A stretch of DNA of 64,000 nt, taken from Rhynchopus euleeides. Its lineage: Eukaryota > Euglenozoa > Diplonemea > Diplonemida > Diplonemidae. Location: NCBI GenBank assembly GCA_963210315.1, contig OY723246.1, positions 1,612,001 through 1,676,000 of the forward strand. Direction: 5' to 3'. Of this stretch, positions 52,207 through 63,482 are shown piece by piece (position 1 is the first letter of the stretch; every line of letters begins with the position of its first letter). The notes beneath the pieces are model-generated. The model was given only the letters and a program-made list of their open reading frames with translations. It was not told where the DNA came from and made no database searches. The translations under genes and the position numbers were made by a program.

Positions 52207-53019
52207 TTGTCCACAACTCGAAAAGTTTTGGTACCCCAATTCAGTATGAAAAAAGTGCACCAAAAAAACCAGGCAGAGCTGGTGGCCATCAGAGAATCCC
52301 TCGCCCACCTATGCACCGTGGTAACCCAAGGCGAAACGGTCGCCATCCTCACCGACTCGCAGAGCGCACTGAATGCACTGCTGAGCGGCCCCCAGCGAGC
52401 GAGGGGGTCCACCGAATGGGACATCTGGCAGAGGCTGCGCAAGCTCGCCCAAACATACGATGTCACCACCCACCTCCGCTACATCCCGTCGCATGTTGGG
52501 GTGGTAGGGAACGAACTTGCTGACAAGCAGGCGCAGATCGGTGCGTTCAAGCCCCAGATGGAGCCGATCAGCCTCGCGTCGGCCCGTGTCACCCTCCGCC
52601 GACACATATACAGCGGGACCACGTTGCCCCGCACAGACAGCGTGTACGCGTATCGGTCAGGAATCGGGGAGACGCGACTGCAGCGCCCTGACCTCCGCAT
52701 GGAGGGCCTTACCCGCTTAGGGGAAACCACCATCCGCCGCCTCCGGGCCGACCACCACCGCCTGGTGTACGACCACGACGTCCCGGGCAGCGCACAACCA
52801 CCGTGCAAACCCTGCCTGAAGCTTGCGCCGGACAGCCCCCCGCCTGGGGTCTCGCTGAAGCACCTATTCTTCGGCTGTCCCGCGACAGCGTCAGCCCGAC
52901 ACCACCTCACAGCCACAAGCGTGCACAACCTGCTGCTGCACAACTGCAAGGGGGCCCTACGCTACCTGGCTGAGGCAGGGGTGACGGAGCACAGCGAGAA
53001 GGACTACCTGATCTCGTGA
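52207..53019 (+). pseudogene. 3' fragment of a second LINE: RNase H domain and C-terminal zinc motif
   Basis: 271 codons with no stop. An RNase H domain lacks its first strand: AELVAI (Glu), TDSQSAL (Asp) and SHVGVVGNELADKQA (His and Asp) are present, while the first catalytic Asp is missing. The C-terminal part R...LRADHHRLV, CKPC, HLFFGC is the usual tail of I/Tad/Jockey-type LINEs, where it follows RT. This family differs from the LINE at 6755-15245, which has no RNase H. It is 5'-truncated, as LINE copies often are. The ATG at 52207 is probably not a real start. Confidence 0.7.
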
Positions 53020-53135
53020 AACCTGCAAAAATCAACAGCGGTCAAGGGCTTCGGCCTGACACCCCAGCACCCCCCCCCCCCCCCCCCCCACCCCCAGACT
53101 CACGTCACTTTCCACGGGCCGCCAGGCGCGTCAGC

Positions 53136-53394
53136 GTCGGCGACCGCCCGCCCCCAGTCTGAGAGGCAGCAGCCACGACTCGGCAGGAGGCGGGCACAAC
53201 AAAAAAAGGGAGAGTCGTCACTGTGCATATCAGCACGGTCCCGCCCTCTGAGCCAGACTAACCCGCCCATAAAGGAAAAGAGGAAGAGGCGACGTAAGGC
53301 AATGCCTCCGTGCGGCAAGGAGAACACGAAACAGCGTCCCCCCTCACCGGGGGACGCGACGAGCACGGCCAAAAATCGTTCAAATCGTTCAAAA
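53136..53394 (+). repeat. Interspersed repeat O, copy 2
   Basis: Matches 16053-16308 over about 255 bp with scattered differences. It is followed directly by an H motif and MITE D copy 4. Confidence 0.6.
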
Positions 53395-53434
53395 ATGAAA
53401 GTGACCCCATGGCGTTTCGCACGGATCTCAAATA

Positions 53435-53779
53435 CCGTATACGTAAATATTTTGGAACGTAAATATTATGGAACGTAAATATTATGGAACGTAAATATTT
53501 TGGAACGCTGGTGGGTTGGCGTTCCAGATTTTTTTCGTTCCATAATATTTACAGGGCTTTCTGCGACTCGGGGACTTGGGCCAGGTGATCGGACGGCATA
53601 CAGAGTCCCTGACGGGGCCTACTCGTGCACTTTTCGCGCGATTCCTGAGGCAAGCCATCCTCACCACCGAGTCCCCAACTGGCCCTGTAAATATTTTGGA
53701 ACGTAAATATTATGGAACGGACCAGGCAAAAATGGGCCCGTTCCATAATATTTACGTTCCATAATATTTACGTATACGG
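53435..53779. mobile_element. MITE D, copy 4
   Basis: 345 bp with TA on both sides (53433-53434 and 53780-53781). It is inserted in an A-type sequence: CTCAAATA before it and TTCAAAAGAAGGCAGAG after it match the continuous stretch at 2547-2572. Confidence 0.85.
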
Positions 53780-54287
53780 TATTCAAAAGAAGGCAGAGAC
53801 GGGGAGAGAAAAAAATGGGCCCCGCGGGGCGGGGGTGGGTGGGTGGCCTTGATGGCTGCTGCTCTTCACGCCCTGACTTTCGCCGTTCCCCAAACTTCCA
53901 CAAGCATCGCTTTACATGAAACTCTCAGCACCCCTTTTGCCTTCCCTACCGAGTGACTGCTTCCCGCGCAGCACTGGGCTCCGACCACACGAGTTCAGCT
54001 CGGAACAGATGTTCACTACCGTGGCCTCCGGCGGCTGGGGGGCTCCGCCCCCCAGACCCCCCTGTATCACTAGGCTGCAGCGTGTGCCTGTCTTGTAGCC
54101 AAGTCCTTTGGGTTCACATCAGCGAATGGGACCCAGACCACTCTCAGTAGCCTCAGGAGGACGCATCCAACTCACACAGAATCTGTACGCCCGCAACTCC
54201 CACGCGCTCCCACTACGGCGCAAGGAACAGATACTCACTACCGTGGCCTCCGGCGGCTGGGGGGCTCCGCCCCCCAGACCCCCCTGT

Positions 54288-56284
54288 ATAGCGTGTGCAC
54301 AAGGTTTCACATACAACATGCTTCGTGGGGTCCCCACGTCCAGTGCTGGCATCAGTGTCTTGAACAGGCTACACCCTCGCCGTATCAGGGGTGGCACTCA
54401 AGCTGGCACATGTTTGCCTACTTGGTGGCGTTGTTGGCAGTTGAGCTGAGTGGGGAACTCCCGTCCCTGCTTTCCGAGCAGGTGCCTGACCCCTAGCCCG
54501 GGTTGTTACTGATCACATGCTGTAGAGACAACCAGGACGGAAAATTTGAGTGTCTTCAAACAAGCCCATTTTTTCAAAATGACCCCACTACGATCCGGGC
54601 GAGGCTCGGAAATGCAACGAAACGCGGTTTCCCCGCCCAAAAACGAGCCCCTTTTTCAGGTACGTTTTTTCGCTCCCGATTTTCAAATTTTGGGAGATTT
54701 TTCCAATATTTAGCGCGACCACTGGGCAGCGGTCCCTCGGGACGGGTGCGTGGCGACACCCCCCTTAGCCAGCTTCGCAAATCAGACATGCAGATATTGG
54801 AAAAAGAAAACTTTGAAGCAATCCGGAAATCTGTGAGTTTTTTTATACCACGGAGGCAGTATCTATTCACATACGGAGGGATAGCACTGATGAGTTTCCC
54901 CCTCCGAAACTACCTATGTATGCGTTAGGAAACGAAACATGATGTGAACCTGAGAAAGCCAAATGCAGAAATGTTCTCCTTCTTTCAGAATCAAGTGTAC
55001 CCTGTGCTGTGAATACTTCCTGAGGTTGAGGACGGACCCCGTCTATACTTTGAAAGTACACTGCCCTCGAACCTGCTTGCAGGGAAAGGGGCGTCAATGG
55101 GACAGATCAAGCTTGCTTGTGATTGTCGACACCAAAAAAAAACGAAACAAAATGGCACATGCATGTGTTGTCTGAGCCAGCCAGTGCCCTCCTTCCCTGC
55201 ACGGGCGTCGAATCTAAAAATAAACACGAAATCCGGGCGCGGAGGGTCCCTTCACTCCAAAGTGCACAGAAGGGGTTCGCGCTGCCACAGCTCGGCACAG
55301 AGTGAGGACGCCCCGAAAAATGGTGCTCCTGAAAATCGCATAGGAACTGCGCAGGAAGTGCGTCAGAGGCACCTGAAAAAAAAAATGGAGCCTCGCAAGA
55401 GAAATTCCAAAAAATAAAAAGGAAACGCGTGTCAGCGTAGCGACATAGCACTGCGTAAGAATTACTTGGCAAAAACTTGCCTTTTTGAGGGGCACCAAAC
55501 AATACCCCGCTTTTGATGATTTCGCACCACAAAGAGGCGCCGTTCGTACAAAACAAACAGACGGTGGCGACGGACTGCAACTCCAAGCCTCCCTTTGGCT
55601 GTCGGGCGTGGCCCCCCACCCCCCCCCCCCCCAGGGCCAGCCAACCCATTCGCCTCCTCGCATTCAGCGGGTGTGTTTCTCTATGACAACCCCCATACCC
55701 CCGTCCTTTCTGCCCGGAGACACAACCACAGCAGGCCGGTCGCATCCCTACCACCTCACCCACCTGGCTCTGCATCTGCACACTAGCATCGCCTCTTCGT
55801 TCTCGGTACCGCTTCTCCCATCAGGCCTAACGGCGCTCGTATCCACTTGTTCGGTACATTGCGTTGCTGAATCTGTTGCGTTGTGTTGTGTGGGTGTGGG
55901 CCCACACCCCCCCCCCCCCCCCCTCTCTCTACGTTCTGTATCCCACATGAGGCTGATTCCTTTATGCATCGCCAAGGCTCGGTCCGCCGATACAAAAAAA
56001 TACGAAAAAAATACAAAAAAAACCGATTTTGCAATGTTTTGCCTGAACTATACTGACCCCCACCGCTATCTGCTCCCCTGGGAGTTTGCCGTTCGTATCT
56101 TCTGTCGGTGCCGGAACAATGAACCAAAGATTGGAGCGTATGGGAGTGCCGCAAAAGGGGGAGGTGAAGTTTGTCTAGAGTGGCTCGACACCCCCTGGAG
56201 TTTGTAAGGTTGACGAGGATCCACGCGGTTGAAGATGAGCACCCCACCCCACCCACCTCCCCACCCGACACCGCTTCTTTTCAG
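54288..56284. other. Gene-free stretch
   Basis: One H motif at about 54577-54612, C runs at about 55618 and 55907-55922, and no recognised repeat over most of the length. Frames on both strands are short or of odd composition. I support no gene. Confidence 0.4.
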
Positions 56285-56502
56285 CACGTTCGCATGAGCG
56301 GAGCGACCCACCACAGCTGCACAGCAAGCATCCGAACGTGCTCTATACACCAACCCCACCCTTCATCAGCCTCAGGATTTGTGTGGAGAAGCGTCAACGC
56401 AACAAACAAAAGGAAATTCATCAGAGCGGTTGTAGCTGTGAAGTGATAGGGCGTTTTTTTTACTAGTTACGAGCGACGAAGCGTAGCGAAGTCGCGAAGT
56501 AA
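56285..56502 (-). repeat. MITE family B, copy 4, followed by a hairpin
   Basis: Reverse copy of B (AGAAGCGTCAACGCAACAAA to GTGAAGTGATAGGGCG). Right after it is an imperfect hairpin at 56464-56502 (GTTAC, GCGAC, then GTCGC, GTAAC), with the same GCGAAG-type loop as the hairpin after the B copy at 34640. Confidence 0.55.
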
Positions 56503-57361
56503 CGAAGGAAATCGTACGACTGAAGCTTTGGATTAGCACCTCATGCCACTTCACAGGGCCTCTACACAGCCTTGAGACAGCAAGTGTGCGCTCAGGGCGT
56601 TCGCTCGGGGAGAAATAGGGGCCTATTTCGTTAAAAAAAAGATCCTGGGAAAACCCTTCTCCCACCTCTCTCCCCGGCATTTCTCCCAAGGGGGAGAAAT
56701 TAAATAAAAAAAAGTTTCTCGGAAGTTTTTGCCTCAGGTGGGAAGGGGTTCTGAAGGAGAAGGGCAGCACCCTCTCGTACAAATTGATACCACCACGCTT
56801 CGCACGGAACGGAAATAACCCAAAGAAGCGAGATCTGAACCTGCTGGGGACCGTCGGAGCTATTGCCGGCATCAGCATGGTCAAGGCCAGAGGAGGCCGA
56901 AGCCAAGAGCATAGTGGCCTGCCACATGCGCCAGGCCGATGTACCTCTTGATCATGCTGTCTCAAGGTGCACGTTGTCTGTATGTGGTGTTCGACTATGA
57001 AGCGGACTCGGGGACGAGGCTGACAAATGTTCACTACCGTGGCCTCCGGCGGCTGGGGGGCTCCGCCCCCCAGACCCCCTGTGACCTGTGAAGTCTGTCC
57101 AACAGGAACTAACGAGCGCATATGACCGTGCCCTTCCTTCTCGAGAACCGGAATCGTCGACGGTCCGTGATCCTGTTTTGGGTTCGTCACCAACTCCCGA
57201 AGTACTCACTGATTGCCGCAAAACCTCCATTTTGCAGCCGCGAACCGCGAAATGGTCCCCTTGCGCCAAACATATATAGTACCCTGGTCTGGACCCTTGA
57301 GGCAATTTGTCTGAGGGGCCGATGTTGCATGATTTCGCGCGCACGAAGCGCGCGCGAAAAA
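56503..57361. other. Gene-free stretch with one core C
   Basis: Core C at 57024-57081 and a GC hairpin CGCGCGCACGAAGCGCGCGC at about 57337. Between them I see no supportable gene. Confidence 0.4.
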
Positions 57362-57724
57362 TACGCGTACTAGACGTCCTTCTGTCGATATCTTACTTGG
57401 CGCTATGGAAACACAAAAATGGAACGAAGAAAAATGTTTTGTTGACCGCTTCCACCACTCCTCTGCACAAATCTCACGACCGGCTATTGTGTGTTTGTGT
57501 TGTCTGAAGTACAGAAGGTGTGGTGGAGCACGAAGAAAGGGAAACATGACAGAGGTGATGACGCCAGTCCTTTCTAGTATCGTATTTCCTCCTATACACA
57601 ATGCTGCGCTGTGTTTTGGATGGTATAAATACGCGTACTAGACGTCCTTCTGTCGATATCTTACTTGGCGCTATGGAAACACAAAAATGGAACGAAGAAA
57701 AATGTTTTGTTGACCGCTTCCACC
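57362..57724 (+). repeat. Tandem duplication and first copy of a 200-bp direct repeat
   Basis: About 95 bp starting TACGCGTACTAGACGTCC occurs at 57362 and again at 57630. The block 57429-57628 (AAAAATGTTTTGTTGACC to TTTTGGATGGTATA) is repeated with almost no change at 62391-62593. Function unknown. Confidence 0.75.
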
Positions 57725-59800
57725 CAGGACCCTCAGGGACGCGAAGCGCTTAATTTTAGGAAGAGAGGGTACGGCTGTTGTAGTCACTGTCCTTCGCGTG
57801 AGGAGTCGGCTCGCTGTGCGGCCATGGGCGCCCCCGCGATGGGGGCGCCGGATCCTTCACATCTCAGGCTTTCGTACCTGTCGAGGGTATTGCTGCGGTC
57901 GAAGACGGTGTCCTGCTAGACGCCGGCCTCGAAGTAGCGCAAACGCCATGTGCTTCTGGGGCTCTGTGCCCGCGGGTGTCGGTCAGATCCGCGCTGTAGA
58001 TAAGGGCTTGGACTCGGTCGTTGAACCTTCGTATGTCGAGAACCCTGCTGACGCTGTGGTCTGCGTCGTCTGTCGCCTGATGAGCGTGCCCACTTGGTGC
58101 GGACCGGAAAAACGGTGGTGAGGTCGAGCTCGAAGCCTAGCGCTGGAAACCGTTGCGTCGACCCGGTGACTGGTGGCGCCCCATGAAGCTGGTGAAGGTG
58201 GCCAGTGCTTGCCGGGACATGATGAAGTTGATAATCCGATGTGCTGCCCTTTCGGCGCGATAGGGCCGTCCCATACACCTGTACCGAAGTCAGGCGCGAC
58301 GACCCAGTCGTTGTCGAGGATGTGACGTATGGGTACATGCACCTTGGGAGTCGCATCTCAGGACTACCATGATATATTTTTGCCTTCGGGCGTCGTTCGA
58401 TAAAACCCCCATCCGCCGCCGTTCGTTCCTCTTGTTAACCCGTGGAGGCTCGCAGTTCTTCAGGGTCGGCTTTCACCAACACGGTCAACACCTTAACCTC
58501 CTCCCGTCGGTACGGGGAGGGGTGTCGGTGAGATGACGCCCGGCGCCTCGAGAAAAAACTCCGGCGGTTGGGGAGGCCCTCTTTTCGGGGAAGATGGGGA
58601 GCTTACGTATCTGTGTTCGCGATGGGGTCGGTCACTCTCCGATTTTTGAGCTGCGCATCGGGCTGGACGTAACAGGTCGTGTCTTCTTTCACCTCTGCGG
58701 GTTTCGGCCTCCGCGGTGGGTGCGCTGCGGATTGTCCCGGAAATTTTCGACTCAGCACCCATAACGGAAACAAAATGTCCAGTCCCTTGTCGCCCATGGC
58801 GCGGGGCCGCTGTGGGTTGTGTCAGTGTCCAATACGACGCGTGTTGTTCAGAAAACGCCCTCGACTGTCGTACTTCGGTTGGAAAACAGTCAATCTGTTG
58901 CGGTGCCGAAAAAACCGGCTTCGGTACATGATAGGGGAGTTTTGCAGCTTTGCTGTATGTTCACGTTCGTGTTGCTGACCCCTCGCCTTCGGATTCTCGT
59001 CATCAAGGTGATGAGCGCCTGAACGCTTCCTTGCTGCGTGCCGCGAGAGTAGTTCGGTAGTACATTGCGCCTCGCCAGGAGGGAGTGGGGTGAAAACACT
59101 CCATTGAACTCTCCATTTGTTCATCCTCAGTACCTGCGTGAACGTTTCCCACGTAAGAAGGGGTGACATCTGTTCTGTGGTTAGATATCGCCCAGGCGGG
59201 CGCGGCGGAGATCAACCGGACCGTGACCTGCCACAGTTGACACACGTTCGTATTGCTCGGTGCAGCGGCTTCTGTCGGACTCCAGCCAAATGGTGGCTTT
59301 CGCGTTGAGGCGCAGAACCACAAGAAGACCCTCGCAACCCTCACCCTGGGGGGCTGGACCGCCAGTGCCAGAAGGAAGAGGGAACGTGTCCCAACAAACT
59401 GTCTTGTCGACCTCGCCCGTTGTTTGTCAGGAGAGCTTGCCTCGACACGGCCTCCTTGAGGCCCCTGGTGAAATTCCCGTGGCTGAAGAAACCCGGTGTG
59501 CGGAACCGGCGATGTCCACATTGTATCGGCGGTGGAGAAAACCCGACGAGGTTTGCGGCGTGATGCAGTTGTGTGGAAATCCTGACCCGTTAGGGTTCCT
59601 TGGGTGTGCAACGCAGCGGAAAAGGCATTTTTGACGCATTGCCTCCCCATTTAGATCTCTGTGGATGCGCGTTGAGTGGCAGCAGGTCGAATGCAAAAAA
59701 CGCCTGGTCTCGAGACCGGCACCTTGGAGATCATCCGCGGCGCTCCGATGCAGAGGTGAACTTCGGTGGGCTTGGCTCTTGGAGCCCTCGGTTCGGCTGC
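57725..59800. other. Unassigned stretch between direct repeats
   Basis: No G or C runs and no copies of the repeats seen elsewhere in the window, which makes it different from its surroundings. No frame on either strand is convincing and I recognise no RNA gene. Confidence 0.4.
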
Positions 59801-59814
59801 GCAGGAAGCGGCTA

Positions 59815-62340
59815 CTTCTGCGGAAGGTTCCTCCCGGAGCTCACGGCTCAGCTGTAGAGTGGTACGGAGAGAACGCCCAGTTGTGTATGAGGTCTTCTGC
59901 TCATGGGGTTTGCCCTCGGGGCACAGGTCAGCTGCGGAATCGCAGAAGATGGCCGGTAGAACGGGGGTTCCTCTCATGCGATGAGCTCCAGATGAACTAA
60001 TGACTAGTTGTGTGGGATGGTTACTCACAGCTCAGCTGTTGAGTCGCAAGGAACAGTCAGATGCGCAGATGTTCCTGGAACTCGGGCTCGGCTGTGGCGT
60101 CGAAGAAGAGCGGCTCGTGGAGGTCTTCACCTCCTGGAGCTCAGGAAACCCAAGTCTCTCCCGCTCGACTGTGGGGTCGCAGGGCGGACAGCTAGTGCCG
60201 GACAGGACTTCTTCTCCGACGAACAGCTTCTGGTGTTCATGGATCACGAGTGGTGAATGTTTGCGCGCGGGTGCTCCTGGTGAGCTCAGGGCCCGCTGTG
60301 GCGTCGCAGGCGCAGCAGCGAGTGGTGTAGAGGTCTTCATCTAATCACGATCAGCTCCGGGAGCACAGGGCTCACTGTGGAGTCGGGGAACGACCAGCTC
60401 ATGATCTTCTCGTGCGGTCAGCTTCGGCCGCTGTGGAATTGCCGGCAATACAGCTGATGGTCTTCTCGTGTTCCGGGAGCTCAGGGCTCACTGTGGGACT
60501 TCAGGATTTTCGGGCCAGATGCAGGTCGTCAGCACCACCTGCTTCACCCCCTTCAGCGCCATCTCCTCGGGGGGCCGACACTGCAGGGAGGCAGGTCCAC
60601 AGGTCGACGCGAAGGGCCACCGCACCCGAGTGGCCCACACCCTCCGGCCGCACCGCGACGTCCACGGTGCGCCCGAAGAAGTCGACACGCTTGTGAGAGC
60701 GACTTCCTCCGAGGCGACCGGTCCGCTGTTCACCCCAACCCGCACGGGTGTCAGGGGACGGTGAAGAGTGACTCGTGCATCCGCAGTGCAAAGTTAACCC
60801 CTGCTGCGGTGCAACGGCAGGTCACCGAAGGAGTCGCCGGTAGTGTTCACCTCATACCCGCCCCCTCCCGAGGGACTCGTGGGTTGTTCCCATTGTGGAC
60901 ACGGCTGGCGCGTTTCGTGGCATCAGGTGCCGCCTCTCCTGTATCGATGCCGATGCACGGATGTCTGTGAAACCACTCGGCTCAGTCTGTGAATCGCCTG
61001 TCCCGGGGACAACCCGCGCCCGCTGCACCCGGTTGAACCCCCTCGCGCTCTGCAGCACCTCAAACGCTGAATCCGGCATATGCGGCTGATACGACCGCCG
61101 GTTATCCACGCTATCACAGAGGGCGCTCGTCACCCCTGGGAGGCGAAGCCCAGCCCCCGAGGATCTCCTCCGCACTGTCCAGGTCTTGCTCCGCGAGGAA
61201 CTCGCGATGCGGCGCACAGTGACGGTCGTCAGCTGCATCGCATCCTTCTCTGCGAGCATCTCTCTGGAGGAGCCGTGCTGGACCCAGAACCCTGCGAGAC
61301 AGGTTGTCACCTCTCTGCGGGTCCGAATCGGAGGGGGCCCTGGGGGGTCGAGTCGCGAACGAACAGCTGATGATCTTCTCATGCTCCGGGAGTTCGAGGG
61401 CCCACTGTGGAGTCGCGAAGCGAACAGCCCATGGTCCTCTCATGCGGTCAGCTCCGGGGGCTCAGGGCTCACGTGAAGTCGCAGGTGAAACAGCTCGTGA
61501 CATACTCATGCTCCGGGGGCTCGGGGGTCCACTGAGGAGTCGCGAAGCGAACAGCCCATGGTCCTCTCATGCGGTCAGATCCGGGAGGTCAGGGCTCACT
61601 GTGGCGAACAGGCGAACAGCTCGTGACATTCTCATGCTCCGGGAGCTCAGGGCTCACTGTGGAGTCGCAAAGCGAACAGCTCATGGTCGTCTCATGCGGT
61701 CAGCTCCGGGAGCTCAGGGCTCACTGTGGAGTCGCAGGCGAACAGCTCGTGATACTCTCATGCTCCGGGAGCTCAAGGCCCACTGTGGAGTCGCGAAGCG
61801 AACAGCTCATGGTCCTCTCCTGCGGTCAGATCCGGGAGCTCAGGGCTCACTGTGGAGTCGCAGGCGAACAGCTCGTGATACTCTCATGCTCCGGGAGCTC
61901 AAGGCCCACTGTGGAGTCGCGAAGCGAACAGCTCATGGTCCTCTCCTGCGGTCAGATCCGGGAGCTCAGGGCTCACTGTGGAGTCGCGTAACGAGCAGCA
62001 AATGGTGCACGTCTTAATCTAATGCACATCAGCTCCTGGAGCTCAGGGCCCGCTGTGGAGTCGCAGGAAGAAACGGCTCGCGGTGCAGAGGTCTTCTTTT
62101 CCTGTGATGGGCTCCTAGGCTCAGGGCATACTAAAGAGGCACAAGGAACGGCTAGTGGTGTGTGCGGTTTTCCTGGAGCTCAGGGCTCGACTGTGAAGTC
62201 ACGGAGAAAAAGCGCGGCTGGCGATGCAAAGGTCACCTGTGGAGTCACGAAAAAATAGCTGGTTGTGCTCTTGGAGCGCAAGACAGCTGCGGGGGCGCTT
62301 GTGTGGAAGTGCCTTTGTGAGGTTGCACCTGGAGCTCACG
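59815..62340 (+). repeat. Decayed tandem repeat based on GGAGCTCAGGGCTCACTGTG
   Basis: Degenerate units of about 60 to 90 bp share GGAGCTCAGGGCTCACTGTG, GAGTCGC and GAACAGCTC. The best part is 61360-62000, with a 126-bp dimer unit (TGCTCCGGG at 61761 and 61887). Outer copies are much more diverged. Two + strand frames stay open through the best part (61304-62017 and 61569-61991) because the unit is a multiple of 3. Their repeated peptides look like by-products. Confidence 0.7.
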
Positions 62341-62390
62341 GCTCAGCTGTGGCAGCAATCAAGGAACAGGTGGCCAGGTCTATTTTGGTC

Positions 62391-62593
62391 AGAAAAATGT
62401 TTTGTTGACCGCTTCCACCACTCCTCTGCACAAATCTCACGACCGGCTATTGTGTGTTTGTGTTGTCTGAAGTACAGAAGGTGTGGTGGAGCACGAAGAA
62501 AGGGAAACATGACAGAGGTGATGACGCCAGTCCTTTCTAGTATCGTATTTCCTCCTATACACAATGCTGCGCTGTGTTTTGGATGGTATAAAA
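62391..62593 (+). repeat. Second copy of the 200-bp direct repeat
   Basis: Matches 57429-57628 almost perfectly, 4.96 kb downstream in the same direction. Both copies end at GGATGGTATAAA. Confidence 0.8.
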
Positions 62594-62975
62594 AATTTGA
62601 GGCGGCAATTTTACCCCTTTCTCCCACAGTCTCTGAGGAAGGTGGGAGATAGCGAACACCCTGTGTGCGCTCAACAAAAAGTAGTCCGGAACTGTTCTCC
62701 CACAGTTGCTGGACATTTGTGGGGTGTCTGTCGGTGTCTGTGGGGTGTATCTGGGGTGTCTATAATAAAGCGAAAGGAGTACGATTTTTGCGCCCAATAC
62801 CAGTGCCTCCGCTAAGGCCGATGGGCCGGTCCCCAGCACCCACCCCTGCAGAACTACGTACACCCCCCACCCCCCCACCCCCATCCCCGCCAAACCCCTG
62901 CGTTTTATTTGGATTTTTTTGGTCCTTTCCCTCCCTCCCCCCCTCCCCCACCCCCACCCCCTTTCCCTGGGCGGC

Positions 62976-63482
62976 ATGTTTCTGCTGTCGCTGAGTGCGT
63001 CATTGGGGAAGACAGAGCAGGAGCTGCAGGTGGCGTTTGCATCGAAGCCCACAGCTGACCAAGTGAAGCAGAAGGCGGAGCAGCTGTTCACCGACGAGCT
63101 CCGCCGGCTGGGGAACCGCGGCGTGCACGCGCAGTACTCTGTGAAGCGGATTCTGGTGTACAGCGACGAAAGCCATGACTGGGAGGAGCTTCTTGAAGAG
63201 TCGCAGCTGCAACCCTACTGCACAGCCATGGTGGAGCGCGAGCAGCCCATCGTGAGCCCCTCTTCCTACGCGCTGCCCAGCCCCGCCTCCGACGCGTCTC
63301 TGCCCCCGACGTCAGAGCGGCGCATCTTCACGCCCCTGCAGCAGGCCATCACCATACCACACCTCAAGCAGTCGATCAGCTCCACCTCCGCAGCCTCCCT
63401 GGACACCGTGCCTTTGATGGACGACGCCGACTCGCAGCTGACGCGGGGAAGCAGAACCGACACGACATGCGTCATCTCATGA
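62976..63482 (+). CDS. Small protein with C-terminal CaaX box (possibly last exon)
   Basis: 168 residues. The N-terminal MFLLSLSASLG is short and hydrophobic. A charged helical part follows (TADQVKQKAEQLFTDELRRL), then a compact part SVKRILVYSDESHDWEELL with ESQLQPYC, a Ser/Pro-rich linker, and the end DTTCVIS, a CaaX box favouring farnesylation. A 60-base C/T-rich stretch precedes it, as before internal exons in this window, so the ATG may lie inside a last exon and the protein may be longer. The family is not recognised. Membrane attachment through the CaaX box is inferred. Codon use and composition are like those of the USP32-like gene. Confidence 0.6.
   Translation: MFLLSLSASLGKTEQELQVAFASKPTADQVKQKAEQLFTDELRRLGNRGVHAQYSVKRILVYSDESHDWEELLEESQLQPYCTAMVEREQPIVSPSSYALPSPASDASLPPTSERRIFTPLQQAITIPHLKQSISSTSAASLDTVPLMDDADSQLTRGSRTDTTCVIS

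Noticed and set aside
55107-55781. 224-codon - strand frame
   Set aside because: Cys/Gly/Phe-rich with no domain, crossing a G run. Composition fits a chance frame.
61304-62017. 237-codon frame with repeated peptides
   Set aside because: Produced by a tandem repeat whose unit length is a multiple of three. The peptides change frame-equivalently with the DNA repeat and no domain is seen.
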